Positions 8,797 to 18,924 of a stretch of DNA of 64,000 nt are shown here, one piece after another. The notes beneath the pieces were generated by a model. That model did not search any database, had not been told where the DNA came from, and worked only from the letters and a program-made list of their open reading frames with translations. The position numbers and the translations under genes are program-made. Origin of the DNA: Microbulbifer agarilyticus (GTDB lineage: Bacteria; Pseudomonadota; Gammaproteobacteria; Pseudomonadales; Cellvibrionaceae); NCBI RefSeq assembly GCF_001999945.1, contig NZ_CP019650.1:4149501-4213500 (forward strand). Direction: 5' to 3'. Numbering within the stretch: position 1 is the first letter of the stretch; each line of letters starts with the position of its first letter.

Positions 8797-10047
8797 GTGC
8801 CCGTGGGACTGATCACCGCCGCCATTCCGTTTTTCCTGCTCGCACTTGTGCTCGAGCTGACCCTGGACCGCTGGCGCGGCTGGGGCCTTTATCGCCTGAA
8901 CGACACCATCGGCAGCCTGGGCGCCGGTATCATGAGCCGGGTGGTCGGGCTGGTGCGCGTGGGCATTCTGATGCTCGTCTACATTCCGCTGTACCAGTGG
9001 CTGGAACCCACCTATCAAAATCTGGGTATCAACTGGTCGCTGGATAACCCCTGGCACATGGTGCTAGCGATCGTCCTGTACGATTTCTTCTATTACTGGC
9101 GCCATCGCATCGCACACGAGGTCAATATCTTCTGGGCCGAGCACGTGGTGCATCACCAGAGTGAGGACTACAACCTCAGTACCGCGCTGCGCCAGTCCAG
9201 TGGCTTTGTCCCTCTGGCGTGGATGTTTTACCTGCCGCTACTGCTGGTGGGCATGCCCCCGGAAGTGCTGCTGACCGCCGGCGCCATCGATCTCATCTAC
9301 CAATTCTGGGTCCACACCCAGAAGTTTCCCAAGATCCAATGGATGGAGTGGATTCTGGTATCGCCTTCCAATCACCGGGTGCACCACGCACAGAACAAGG
9401 TGTACGTGGACCGCAACTACGGCGGCGTGCTGATCATCTGGGACCGACTGTTCGGAACCTATCAGGAAGAACTAGACGACGAGCCGTGTATCTACGGCGT
9501 GCGCAAGCCACTCAACACCTTCGACCCGTTCGCCGCGAATTTGCAGCACCTGAAGCGCATGTGGCTGGATGCGGTGTACACCAAAAGCTGGAAAGAGAAA
9601 CTTACCCTGTGGTTCCGCGCCACCGGCTACCGTCCGGCGGACGCCGAGGCGGCCATGCCCGTCCCCAGTGGGGATCTGGATAACTTCCAGCGGTTTGACC
9701 CGCTGGTAAACCGCGGTGTGCGCTGGTACGCGCTGGCTCAGCATCTGAGCTACACCCTGGCGACCGTCGGATTACTGTTTATGGGCAGTGGCCTCGATTT
9801 CGCCACGACCGCACTGGCGGTAATCCTGGTCATCGCGGGCCTGATCCTGAACGGGCGTATCCTCGACGGCAACAGCGCTACCCGCTACTGGGAGCTGGGC
9901 CGCCTGGCACTGCTCGCCGTTTCGATCCCGTTGCTGCCGCAATTAGTCTGGACGGCGGTGGCAGGCTATTGCCTGGTGAGCGCCGGGCTCTGGTGGTGGT
10001 TGGTTTTTAATGACAAAGACGATACAGTCACGTCCGTTAGTCATTAA
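8797..10047 (+). CDS. Sterol desaturase/fatty acid hydroxylase superfamily membrane protein
   Basis: A 416-residue integral membrane di-iron protein. Histidine boxes typical of the superfamily are visible: HRIAHE, HVVHH and NHRVHH (in SPSNHRVHHAQN), about residues 103-195. Around them are several hydrophobic helices, and an extra C-terminal membrane region (about 310-405) is present. Members hydroxylate or desaturate lipids such as sterols, fatty acids or alkylglycerols; the substrate here is not evident. GTG 8797 is given. GTG 8803 is an alternative and is better placed behind GAGG at 8794-8797. It is not in an obvious operon. Confidence 0.85.
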   Translation: MPVGLITAAIPFFLLALVLELTLDRWRGWGLYRLNDTIGSLGAGIMSRVVGLVRVGILMLVYIPLYQWLEPTYQNLGINWSLDNPWHMVLAIVLYDFFYYWRHRIAHEVNIFWAEHVVHHQSEDYNLSTALRQSSGFVPLAWMFYLPLLLVGMPPEVLLTAGAIDLIYQFWVHTQKFPKIQWMEWILVSPSNHRVHHAQNKVYVDRNYGGVLIIWDRLFGTYQEELDDEPCIYGVRKPLNTFDPFAANLQHLKRMWLDAVYTKSWKEKLTLWFRATGYRPADAEAAMPVPSGDLDNFQRFDPLVNRGVRWYALAQHLSYTLATVGLLFMGSGLDFATTALAVILVIAGLILNGRILDGNSATRYWELGRLALLAVSIPLLPQLVWTAVAGYCLVSAGLWWWLVFNDKDDTVTSVSH

Positions 10048-10094
10048 CGCAAGGAATCCGCAGTAGCCCGCCTTCCCCAAAGGCATGGTTGTGA

Positions 10095-10919
<825 letters not shown>

Positions 10920-10956
10920 AAGCCACCAAAACGGCACAAAGAACCCATTGTTCGAT

Positions 10957-10984
10957 TTGCGTACACCGCGCGGTCCGGTAGAAT
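10957..10984 (+). promoter_or_regulatory. Candidate sigma-70 promoter for rpoZ-spoT
   Basis: TTGCGT (10957-10962) and TAGAAT (10979-10984) are separated by 16 bases in the gap between gmk and rpoZ. They stand about 95 bases before the rpoZ start. Prediction by eye only. Confidence 0.45.
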
Positions 10985-11078
10985 AGTTAACCCCGTCCGC
11001 GTCGGCCGTGACCGACCAGACAACAGAATTTGTCCTTTTGCCCGCAACCGGGCGAACCCACACTGGAACAGAAATTTT

Positions 11079-11342
11079 ATGGCACGTATTACCGTTGAAG
11101 ATTGCCTCGACCACGTAGACAACCGCTTTGAGCTGGTAATTGTTGGCAGCAAGCGCGCTCGCCAGATCGCTACCGGCGGCCGCGATCCGATGGTTGCGGA
11201 AGAAAACGATAAGCCCACCGTAATCGCCCTGCGCGAAATCGAAGAGGGCTTTGTTGACGCCAGCATTCTGGACGAGCCGGAAGAAGAGCCGGTACAGGCG
11301 GCTTCCCCGGCGCCAGTATTCCTGTCCGAGCAGGACCTGTAA
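11079..11342 (+). CDS. rpoZ: RNA polymerase omega subunit
   Basis: 87 residues opening [20 protein letters not shown], then [13 protein letters not shown] and [17 protein letters not shown], the conserved omega core. It binds the beta-prime subunit, helps polymerase assembly and forms part of ppGpp site 1 in proteobacteria. The C-terminal tail ([13 protein letters not shown]) is the usual variable acidic extension. It lies between gmk and spoT in the standard order. Confidence 0.97.
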   Translation: MARITVEDCLDHVDNRFELVIVGSKRARQIATGGRDPMVAEENDKPTVIALREIEEGFVDASILDEPEEEPVQAASPAPVFLSEQDL

Positions 11343-11399
11343 TCCCAACCCCACGTGTTAATGCAGGATTTGCAGGAAATCTAAGAGGCGAGCGCGGCT

Positions 11400-13517
11400 T
11401 TGCACACGATCGATAGTCTGGCCCATCGCCTCTCGTCCTATCTTCCCCCCGATCAGATTCAGTTCGTCCGCCGCGCGTATTTTTACGCGGAGCAGGCCCA
11501 TGAGGGCCAGACCCGGCGCTCTGGCGAACCCTATATCACCCACCCTCTCGCAGTTGCCACCATTCTTGCGGGCATGCACATGGACGCCCAGAGTCTGGCC
11601 GCTGCCATGCTGCACGATGTCATCGAAGACACCGGCATCCCCAAAGCGGCACTGGCCGAGCAGTTTGGCGAAGAGATCGCGGATCTGGTGGACGGGGTGT
11701 CCAAGCTGACCCAGTTTGAGACCGACAGCCCGGCGGAAAAGCAGGCGGAGAACTTCCAGAAAATGGCGCTGGCCATGGCGCGGGATATCCGCGTGATTCT
11801 GGTGAAGCTTGCCGACCGCCTGCACAACATGCGTACCCTCGGCTCGCTGAAGCCCGGCAAACGCGCACGCATTGCCCGCGAGACCCTGGAGATCTACGCG
11901 CCCATTGCCAACCGCCTGGGCATGAACGATGTGCGGATCGAATTCGAAGACCGCGCCTTCTTCGCCATTTACCCGCTGCGTGCCAGCCGCCTGCGCGCGG
12001 CGCTGGTGGCCGCCCGCGGCAACCGCAAGGAGCTGCTGGAAAAAATCCAGAACGCCATCGAGCTGCGCCTGGAGCGCGAGAATATCGATGCGCTGGTCAT
12101 CGGCCGCGAGAAGCACCTGTTCAGCATCTACCAGAAGATGCGTTCGAAGAAGAAGTCGTTCAAGGAAATCATGGACGTCTACGCCTTCCGCATCATCGTC
12201 GACAGTGTGGACACCTGTTACCGCACCTTCGGGGTTATCCACAACCTGTACAAGCCGGTGATCAGCGAGTTTAAAGACTATATCGCCATCCCCAAATCCA
12301 ACGGCTACCAGTCACTGCACACGGTTCTGCTGGGCATGCACGGGGTGCCGATTGAGGTGCAGATCCGCACCAAGGAAATGGACGAGATGGCCAACAGCGG
12401 TATTGCCGCGCATTGGCTGTACAAGTCGTCCGGCGATGAAGTACTGAACACCGGCGGTACCAGCCAGGTGCGCGCACGCCGCTGGGTGCAGGGCCTGCTG
12501 GAAATGCAGCAGCGCGCTGGCGACTCGCTGGAATTTATCGAAAACGTGAAGATCGACCTGTTCCCGGACGAAGTTTACGTGTTCACGCCCAAAGGCAAGA
12601 TTATCGACCTGCCAGCCGGTGCCACCGCGGTGGACTTCGCTTACTCGGTGCACACCGATATCGGCAATTCCTGTGTGGCGGTGCGCATCAACCAGCGCCT
12701 GGCGCCGCTATCGCAGCCGCTAGAGAGCGGCCAGAAGGTGGAGATTCTCACCAGCAAAAACGTGCAGCCGAATCCAAACTGGCTCAATTTTGTGGTAACC
12801 GCGAAAGCGCGCAGTGCCATTCGCCACTACCTGAAGCACCAGCGCCATCACGATTCCATTGCCCTTGGCCAGCGCCTGCTGGAAAAGGCATTGACCAAAT
12901 TTGATCTCAAACTCTCTGACCTCTCCGAGGAGCAGCTCACCCGCGGGGTGAGAGAGGCCAATTACGAGAGTTTCGAGAACCTGCTTGAGGAGATCGGTCT
13001 CGGCAATCGCGCCGCATTCTCCGCAGCCAAGCTGCTGGTGCCGCCGGGCACTACCGAGACGGAGGCGAGCAATATTTCCTCGCCGCTGACCATCGATGCC
13101 CAAGAGGGCATGATGATCAGCTTTGCCCGCTGTTGCCGCCCGATTCCCGGCGATACCATCATGGGGCATATCAGTTCCGGTAAAGGCGTGGTGGTACACC
13201 GGGATACCTGCCGCAATGCGGCGGAGTTGCGCGAGCACCCGGAAAACATCATGGCGGTGAGCTGGTCGGCGGATGTAAAAGGCGAGTTCCTTGGGGATGT
13301 GCGCGTGGAGGTGGAGTCCGAGCGCGGCATTATTGCCCGTCTGGCGACGCGTATTACCGAAGAGGGCGCGAGCATCGAGCAGATCCATGTGGACGAGAAG
13401 GATGCGCAGCACAGTACCATCGCACTGACTCTGGAAGTGACCAACCGCGTGCACTTGGCTCAGGTGATGAAGCGGTTGCGTAACTTGCCGGCGGTGATCA
13501 AGATCGCGCGGCCCTAA
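11400..13517 (+). CDS. spoT: Bifunctional (p)ppGpp synthetase/hydrolase SpoT
   Basis: 705 residues. The N-terminal HD hydrolase domain contains LHDVIEDTG with His72-Asp73, so hydrolase activity should be intact. The synthetase domain follows (about 235-350) with FKDYIAIPKSNGYQSLHT. A TGS domain lies at about 388-450 (VFTPKGKIIDLPAGATAVDF), a helical and zinc-finger-like region contains FARCCRPIPGD, and the C-terminal ACT domain is about 630-705. The start is TTG 11400. It gives the same N-terminus length as E. coli SpoT, and AGAGG lies about 11 bases upstream. It is the stringent-response enzyme that makes and breaks ppGpp, encoded with gmk and rpoZ. Confidence 0.96.
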   Translation: MHTIDSLAHRLSSYLPPDQIQFVRRAYFYAEQAHEGQTRRSGEPYITHPLAVATILAGMHMDAQSLAAAMLHDVIEDTGIPKAALAEQFGEEIADLVDGVSKLTQFETDSPAEKQAENFQKMALAMARDIRVILVKLADRLHNMRTLGSLKPGKRARIARETLEIYAPIANRLGMNDVRIEFEDRAFFAIYPLRASRLRAALVAARGNRKELLEKIQNAIELRLERENIDALVIGREKHLFSIYQKMRSKKKSFKEIMDVYAFRIIVDSVDTCYRTFGVIHNLYKPVISEFKDYIAIPKSNGYQSLHTVLLGMHGVPIEVQIRTKEMDEMANSGIAAHWLYKSSGDEVLNTGGTSQVRARRWVQGLLEMQQRAGDSLEFIENVKIDLFPDEVYVFTPKGKIIDLPAGATAVDFAYSVHTDIGNSCVAVRINQRLAPLSQPLESGQKVEILTSKNVQPNPNWLNFVVTAKARSAIRHYLKHQRHHDSIALGQRLLEKALTKFDLKLSDLSEEQLTRGVREANYESFENLLEEIGLGNRAAFSAAKLLVPPGTTETEASNISSPLTIDAQEGMMISFARCCRPIPGDTIMGHISSGKGVVVHRDTCRNAAELREHPENIMAVSWSADVKGEFLGDVRVEVESERGIIARLATRITEEGASIEQIHVDEKDAQHSTIALTLEVTNRVHLAQVMKRLRNLPAVIKIARP

Positions 13518-13603
13518 TTTTCAGACTCCTACATCCCTATGCGGTCAGCATTCTGCTGGCCAGCTCCTACTTAAATGTGTCCTGATCGCTCCCGTCTGAG
13601 CCC

Positions 13604-13676
13604 GGCCCGTCACCGGTGCCCATCCGCCAAACAACCTGTCGGCAATCGTTTGTCGGATGGGCACCGGTGACGGGCC
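13604..13676. repeat. Long near-perfect inverted repeat after spoT
   Basis: Arms at 13604-13632 and 13648-13676 are 29 bases each and pair with a single mismatch, around a 15-base loop. The arm starts GGCCCGTCACCGGTGCCCAT. No T run follows directly, so it is not a typical intrinsic terminator. It may be a REP/MITE-like repeat, a cruciform or a strong RNA hairpin. The rest of the 378-base gap between spoT and ridA (13518-13895) contains no gene that I can support. Confidence 0.85.
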
Positions 13677-13895
13677 TTCGTGGTTGCTTTGGGCTTGGGG
13701 TTTTTAGCGGATGAGGATTGCGTGGTTTTTGGGGAATTCGCGGGGGTTTTGCGTGAACTTTCTCAGTTTGTGGATAAGTTCCGCATATCGCATTCTGGTC
13801 CTTTGCACCGCTCCCCAAGGCTACAAAACCGCGCTATATTCTCCCGCTTCCTTTTTTCAGTAAGTAGGCCCCAACAGGGTCAGGAGAGGTAATCC

Positions 13896-14279
13896 ATGCC
13901 CAATCGCGCCGTGATAAAAACCGATAAGGCACCGGCAGCAATCGGCAGCTATTCCCAAGCGGTCAAGGTCAACAACACTATCTACCTGTCCGGTCAGATT
14001 CCGCTGGTTCCGGAAACCATGGAACTGGTGTCCGACGATTTCCGCGAGCAGGCGGTGCAGGTATTCAAGAACCTGCAAGCGGTGTGCGAGGCGGCGAACG
14101 GTTCTCTGGACGATCTGGTGAAACTGAATCTGTACCTCACTGACCTGAGCAATTTCGCTACCGTCAATGAAGTGATGGAAGAAATGTTTACCAAGCCGTT
14201 TCCGGCGCGTGCAGCGGTAGGTGTGAGTGAACTGCCCAAAGGTGCGCAGTTTGAAGCGGAAGGGGTTCTGGTGATCTAA
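13896..14279 (+). CDS. ridA: RidA family enamine/imine deaminase
   Basis: A 127-residue protein of the RidA/YjgF/YER057c family. The recognisable pattern includes [26 protein letters not shown], the conserved Arg in [16 protein letters not shown], and a C-terminal EAEGVLVI. The arginine binds the carboxylate of reactive enamine/imine intermediates such as 2-aminoacrylate, which RidA hydrolyses. It forms homotrimers in the cytosol. The ribosome site AGGAGAGG lies eight bases before ATG. Position after spoT is common in gammaproteobacteria. Confidence 0.93.
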   Translation: MPNRAVIKTDKAPAAIGSYSQAVKVNNTIYLSGQIPLVPETMELVSDDFREQAVQVFKNLQAVCEAANGSLDDLVKLNLYLTDLSNFATVNEVMEEMFTKPFPARAAVGVSELPKGAQFEAEGVLVI

Positions 14280-14289
14280 GAGATTGCCA

Positions 14290-14314
14290 CGCGCCGCTCG
14301 GAAAGGGCGGCGCG
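14290..14314. terminator. Hairpin between convergent genes
   Basis: CGCGCCGC/GCGGCGCG, an 8-bp stem with a 9-base loop, lies just after ridA and before the end of the convergent epimerase-like gene. No T run follows, so termination is only presumed. Confidence 0.4.
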
Positions 14315-14327
14315 AATGACGAATTGA

Positions 14328-15206
14328 TCAGTCGTTTTCCAGCAGGGTGCGGTAGCCGGCGCGATAATCCGGATACAGCATGTCATAGCCGCTATCCAGC
14401 ATGCGTTTGTTGCTCAATTTCTTGGAGCGACGTTCGCTGGTGGCCACTTCTTCGCGCAGATGCGCGCTTGTATAACCCATCGATTTTGCCAGCCAGCTCT
14501 GTAGTTCGTACATGGGAACCGGGGTGCAGTCCGCACCGATATACAGTTTCTCCAACGACATATCTTTTTTCTGGCCCTCGATCAGGTGCGCCAGAAAGCC
14601 AACGGCATCGTCGACGTGAATACGGTTGCTGAACTGAGGCGGTGATGGCGGTGCGCAGCGGCCGGCGCGCACTTGCGAGAGCAGTCGGTCGCGGCCGGGG
14701 CCGTAGATACCGGCAAAACGCACCACGCAGGTTTCGGTCACGCTCTGCTGGGCAATCTTTTCTGCGGCCAGCAGTGCGTCGCCCTGGAAGCTACTCGGCA
14801 TGGGCTGGGAGCGTTCATCCAGCCACTGGTCACCACTCTGACCATACACGCGGGTAGAGGAAACCCACAGCAACAGGCGCGGGGGTTTTTCCATATCCGC
14901 GAGGGACTGGCGCAAACAGGTGGCCGTTTCGACATAGGCGCGCTGGTAGGCTTGGGGGGTGCTGGCGCCGGGAGTGAAGGTAGCGATGACAATGTCGGCA
15001 CCCTGGCTCAGGTGGCGATGGATATCTTCTGTTTTGGTGGCATCGCCGCGGCGCCAATTGACGACGTCCGCGCGGCGCTTGCGTGCCAGTGCCTGTAACG
15101 GATTGCGCCGCACACCAAACACATCGTACGCCTTGCGATCCAACTTCAGTGCGAGGCGTGTCCCCAGATCGCCGCAACCGAAGATCCAGACTTTTTCCTT
15201 TGCCAT
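14328..15206 (-). CDS. NAD(P)-binding epimerase/dehydratase-like protein (YeeZ-type extended SDR)
   Basis: 292 residues. The N-terminus VWIFGCGDLGTRLALKL is a Rossmann nucleotide-binding loop with the GxxGxxG spacing slightly altered (GCGDLG). LLLWVSSTRVYG includes the Ser/Tyr region of extended SDR enzymes, and VVRFAGIYGPGRD is the typical C-terminal substrate-domain entry. The classical YxxxK is not clear (VYGQSGDQW follows instead), so catalysis is uncertain. ATG 15206 begins at the canonical nucleotide-binding strand; an upstream in-frame ATG at 15263 would add 19 residues. The substrate is unknown. It is convergent with ridA. Confidence 0.75.
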   Translation of the reverse strand: MAKEKVWIFGCGDLGTRLALKLDRKAYDVFGVRRNPLQALARKRRADVVNWRRGDATKTEDIHRHLSQGADIVIATFTPGASTPQAYQRAYVETATCLRQSLADMEKPPRLLLWVSSTRVYGQSGDQWLDERSQPMPSSFQGDALLAAEKIAQQSVTETCVVRFAGIYGPGRDRLLSQVRAGRCAPPSPPQFSNRIHVDDAVGFLAHLIEGQKKDMSLEKLYIGADCTPVPMYELQSWLAKSMGYTSAHLREEVATSERRSKKLSNKRMLDSGYDMLYPDYRAGYRTLLEND

Positions 15207-15358
15207 AACCGCTTGCTTTTTCCCCTGGGTACCGAATGCCGGTCCCAATATTTTTCGGTCCACACGCTGGTGGGCGCGATTAGAATTATACGTAGAATTG
15301 CGATGAATTTTCCGTCAGGTTGGCTATTTATAGCCTGTTTCCCTAACGAAGTCTGTGA

Positions 15359-15387
15359 ACGGGGCCCGTCGCTTTTTTGGGCCCCGT
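15359..15387. other. GC-rich hairpin between minus-strand genes
   Basis: ACGGGGCCC and GGGCCCCGT pair perfectly (9 bp) around an 11-base loop containing six T. It lies 23 bases beyond the 3' end of the GlsB-like gene on the minus strand and may help end its transcript, although there is no T run after the stem. Confidence 0.5.
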
Positions 15388-15410
15388 ATGGGTAGACGAA
15401 CCAAACTTCG

Positions 15411-15665
15411 TCACCCTCGCGATTTCACCATTCGATAGATAAACAGCAGGATAACTGCACCCACTACCGCGGTGATGATACTGCCGAGAGACAGACCGCC
15501 GGTGGTACCCAGGCCAACAAAGCTACCGACCCAGCCGCCGATAAACGCACCTACGATACCGATGACCATGGTGACAATCCAACCACCTGGATCCGGCCCG
15601 GGCATGATCCACTTGGCCAGCGCACCGGCGATGAGACCCAAAATAATCCAAGACAAGATTCCCAT
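15411..15665 (-). CDS. GlsB/YeaQ/YmgE family stress-response membrane protein
   Basis: An 84-residue, very hydrophobic Gly-rich protein (MGILSWIILGLIAGALAKWI at the start, then three further hydrophobic stretches). It matches the small transglycosylase-associated/GlsB family in length and pattern, including WIVTMVIGIVGAFIGGW. These inner-membrane proteins are induced by stress but lack a proven activity. ATG 15665 is chosen because GGAGG stands just upstream; a longer frame to 15728 has a non-homologous N-terminus. The 233 bases between it and the divergent oxyR are AT-rich and probably hold both promoters. Confidence 0.88.
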   Translation of the reverse strand: MGILSWIILGLIAGALAKWIMPGPDPGGWIVTMVIGIVGAFIGGWVGSFVGLGTTGGLSLGSIITAVVGAVILLFIYRMVKSRG

Positions 15666-15898
15666 AGCGATCCTCCGCTTGATGTAATTTGAACGCTTAC
15701 CTTCCATGTATAGTAAAAAAAGCGCCACATCGCCTGTGCGGTGCGCAAGTTAATAGCAAATCTTACTATTCATAAACCTGTCTAATAGCATTTTTTTCTA
15801 GATTGTGACATTTACACAACGTCCTGGCGGTTTTGCTGGCCGCCAGGGGGTGTTTATGAATAAACTCTATCGCCTGGATTTATCTGATTGCGTTTACC

Positions 15899-16822
15899 AT
15901 GACACTGAACGAGCTCCGATACATCGTTACCCTGGCCCAGGAACAGCACTTTGGCCGCGCTGCCGAGCGCTGCTTTGTCAGCCAGCCCACCCTGTCGATT
16001 GCGGTGAAGAAGCTGGAAAAAGAACTTGGGGTGGCCCTGTTTGAGCGCTCCAAGACCCGGGTGCAGGCCACACCACTTGGAGAGCGTATCGTCGCGCAAG
16101 CGCAATTGGTACTAGAGCAATCCGCGGCCATCAAGGATATTGCCAGCGCCGGTAAGGACCAGCTCAGCAGCCCCCTGTCGGTGGGCGCAATTTTTACCAT
16201 CGGCCCCTATCTGTTCCCGCACTTTATTCCCCAGCTGCAACAACTGGCGCCACAGATGCCGCTGTATGTAGAGGAGGGCTATACCTCGACCCTGCGCGGG
16301 CGACTGCGCAAGGGTGAGCTGGATGCGGTGATCATCGCGCTGCCGTTTACCGAGCCGGACGTAGTAACCCAACCCCTCTACGACGAGCCGTTTGTGGTGC
16401 TGATGCCCTCGGACCACCCACTGGCGAAATACGAAGCGCTGACACCGGAACAACTGTGCGAAGACAATGTACTGTTGCTGGGTGAAGGCCACTGCTTCCG
16501 CGATCAGGTACTGGAAGCCTGCCCGCAGCTGCAGCAGTCCATCGAAAAAGAAGCCGGCAGCGGACATATTCGTACCGCCGCCGACGGCAGCTCCCTGGAA
16601 ACCCTGCGCCATATGGTGGCCTCGCGCCTGGGCATCACCGTGTTACCTCTTTCGGCCGCCGCTGCCTCGCAGTACGCCACCGGGGTGCTGGTGACCCGTC
16701 CGTTTGTTTCCCCCGCACCACAGCGCACCGTGGCTCTGGCATGGCGCGCCAGCTTTCCCCGGCATCGCGCCATCGATATGCTGCGCGACGCGATCAACCA
16801 GTGCCAGCTGCAGAGTCCGTGA
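15899..16822 (+). CDS. oxyR: LysR-type peroxide-sensing regulator OxyR
   Basis: 307 residues. The N-terminal winged helix-turn-helix (about 1-60) contains QEQHFGRAAERCFVSQPTLS. The effector domain contains GEGHCFRDQVLEAC. Its cysteines are at positions 199 and 208, the same numbers as the redox disulfide pair in E. coli OxyR, so this is OxyR and not a generic LysR protein. It senses H2O2 by forming that disulfide and activates catalase, alkyl hydroperoxide reductase and related genes. Its stop overlaps the recG start by four bases, the same pairing found in Pseudomonas. The upstream gap (15666-15898) is AT-rich. Confidence 0.95.
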   Translation: MTLNELRYIVTLAQEQHFGRAAERCFVSQPTLSIAVKKLEKELGVALFERSKTRVQATPLGERIVAQAQLVLEQSAAIKDIASAGKDQLSSPLSVGAIFTIGPYLFPHFIPQLQQLAPQMPLYVEEGYTSTLRGRLRKGELDAVIIALPFTEPDVVTQPLYDEPFVVLMPSDHPLAKYEALTPEQLCEDNVLLLGEGHCFRDQVLEACPQLQQSIEKEAGSGHIRTAADGSSLETLRHMVASRLGITVLPLSAAAASQYATGVLVTRPFVSPAPQRTVALAWRASFPRHRAIDMLRDAINQCQLQSP

Positions 16823-18924
16823 GCCAACCGCAGAATCCTCCGCAAAAACCCCTGGCAGAAATTCCCGTCACCGCTCTCAAGGGTGTCGGCGCCAAACTTG
16901 CGGAAACCCTCGCCAAACTGCACATCAGCTCCCTGCAGGATCTGCTATTCCACCTGCCTGCGCGCTACCAGGACCGCACTCGAGTTGTACCGCTGGCGGG
17001 TCTGCGCCCTGGCATGGACGCGGTTATCGAGGGAGAAGTGCGCGCAGCGGACGTTATTTTCGGGCGCCGCCGCAGCCTCGCGGTGCGCATTCAAGACACC
17101 ACCGGCAGTGTCACCCTGCGCTTTTTCCACTTCACTGCGGCACAAAAAAACCGCCTGGCGGCGGGCACGCGCGTGCGCTGCTACGGCGAAGCGCGGCGCG
17201 GTAGCGCCGGCATCGAGCTGTATCACCCGGAAACCGAGGTGCTCGGCGAGACCACTTCACCCAATGCGGAAACCCTGACCCCGGTTTACCCGCTGACCGA
17301 AGGGCTGGGGCAGGGGCGCCTGCGCGCACTTATTGGCCAGGGTCTGGACTGGCTGGCCCAGGGCAACGTCAGCGAACTGCTGCCGGCCCAGCTGTTGCCG
17401 CAGGAAATGCAGCTGCCATTGGCGGGCGCACTGATGTATCTGCACCAGCCACCGGCAGATGCCGACCTCGCCCAATTGGCCGAAGGTCAGCACCCTGCAC
17501 AGCAACGGCTGGCGCTGGAGGAATTGCTGGCCCACCATCTGAGCCTGCTGGAACTGCGCCGAAGTGGCGCCCAGGTTGCCGCACCACCGCTTGCGCTCAA
17601 TGCCGCGCTGGAGCGGGATTTTCTCTCGCGCCTGCCTTTTTCCCCCACCAATGCACAGCAACGGGTGGGCAGGGAGATCGCCGACGATCTCGCCACCGCC
17701 ACTCCCATGATGCGCCTACTACAGGGCGACGTCGGAGCCGGCAAAACACTGGTGGCTGCACGCGCAGCGCTGCAGGCAATCGGCGCCGGTCACCAGTGTG
17801 TGGTGATGGCACCCACGGAAATCCTCGCCGAGCAGCATCGCATCAACTTCAGCGGCTGGCTGGAGCCACTGGGAATTACCGTGGGCTGGCTCACCGGCAG
17901 CATGAAAGCCGCAGAAAAACGCGCGCAACTGGCGGCCATCGAAAATGGCGATGCGCAGTTGATCGTCGGCACCCACGCCCTATTTCAGGAAGGTGTGGAG
18001 TTCCATCGCCTGGCGCTGGTGATCATCGACGAACAGCATCGCTTCGGTGTGCGCCAGCGTCTGCAGCTGCGCGAAAAAGGTGCAGTCGAGGGTGAGACCC
18101 GTACCCAACCCCATCAGCTGATCATGACCGCCACCCCGATTCCCCGCACCCTGGCCATGTCCGCGTTTGCCGACCTGGACTGCTCCGTTATCGACGAACT
18201 GCCGCCCGGACGGCAGCCGATCAATACTGTGGCTATTTCCAATGAACGCCGCTTTGATGTGATGGAGCGTGTACAAAGTGCCGTGAGCGAGGGCCGACAG
18301 GCCTACTGGGTGTGCACCTTGATTGAAGAGTCCGAAACCCTGCAGGCCCAGGCCGCGGAATCCACCGCCGAGGAACTGGCAGACACCTTGGATGGCGCAC
18401 GCGTGGCACTGGTGCACGGACGCATGAAACCAGAAGCCAAAGAGCTGGTGATGAAGGCGTTCAAGGCCGGCGACGTGGATTTGCTGGTGGCAACCACCGT
18501 GATCGAGGTGGGTGTGGATGTGCCCAATGCCAGTCTGATGATTATCGAAAACCCCGAGCGCCTGGGACTCGCCCAGCTGCACCAGTTGCGGGGCCGGGTA
18601 GGGCGGGGCAGTATCGCCAGCCACTGCGTGTTGATGTATTCCAGCCCGCTCTCCGCCAACGGTCGCGCACGGCTACAGGCCCTGCGCAGTCATTCGGACG
18701 GCTTCGCCATCGCCGAGGAAGACTTGCGTTTGCGCGGCCCGGGGGAGATCCTCGGCACCCGCCAGACCGGCGAGATCCAGCATCGTATTGCCGACCTGCA
18801 GCGAGATGCCCACCTATTGCCGCAGGTGCAAAAAATTGCTGCCGCTCCACAGTTGAGCGAAGAGGCCCGCGCCGCGCTGGTGAGACGCTGGCTGCACAAC
18901 AAGCCACGCTTTGCCGAGGCCTGA
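16819..18924 (+). CDS. recG: ATP-dependent DNA helicase RecG
   Basis: About 701 residues. An N-terminal wedge/OB region (VTALKGVGAKLAETLAKLHI; later a fold around VRIQDTTGSVTLRFF) is followed by SF2 helicase domains. Walker A is GDVGAGKT, motif II is DEQHRFGV, motif III is TATPIPRT, and motif VI lies in QLRGRVGRG. RecG remodels stalled replication forks and Holliday junctions. GTG 16819 overlaps the oxyR stop (GTGA), which fits translational coupling and gives the normal family length; the frame remains open upstream inside oxyR. Confidence 0.96.
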   Translation: MSQPQNPPQKPLAEIPVTALKGVGAKLAETLAKLHISSLQDLLFHLPARYQDRTRVVPLAGLRPGMDAVIEGEVRAADVIFGRRRSLAVRIQDTTGSVTLRFFHFTAAQKNRLAAGTRVRCYGEARRGSAGIELYHPETEVLGETTSPNAETLTPVYPLTEGLGQGRLRALIGQGLDWLAQGNVSELLPAQLLPQEMQLPLAGALMYLHQPPADADLAQLAEGQHPAQQRLALEELLAHHLSLLELRRSGAQVAAPPLALNAALERDFLSRLPFSPTNAQQRVGREIADDLATATPMMRLLQGDVGAGKTLVAARAALQAIGAGHQCVVMAPTEILAEQHRINFSGWLEPLGITVGWLTGSMKAAEKRAQLAAIENGDAQLIVGTHALFQEGVEFHRLALVIIDEQHRFGVRQRLQLREKGAVEGETRTQPHQLIMTATPIPRTLAMSAFADLDCSVIDELPPGRQPINTVAISNERRFDVMERVQSAVSEGRQAYWVCTLIEESETLQAQAAESTAEELADTLDGARVALVHGRMKPEAKELVMKAFKAGDVDLLVATTVIEVGVDVPNASLMIIENPERLGLAQLHQLRGRVGRGSIASHCVLMYSSPLSANGRARLQALRSHSDGFAIAEEDLRLRGPGEILGTRQTGEIQHRIADLQRDAHLLPQVQKIAAAPQLSEEARAALVRRWLHNKPRFAEA

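Noticed and set aside
13604..13676. Insertion-sequence ends
   Set aside because: No transposase or transposase fragment between or near the arms, and the interior is only 15 bases.
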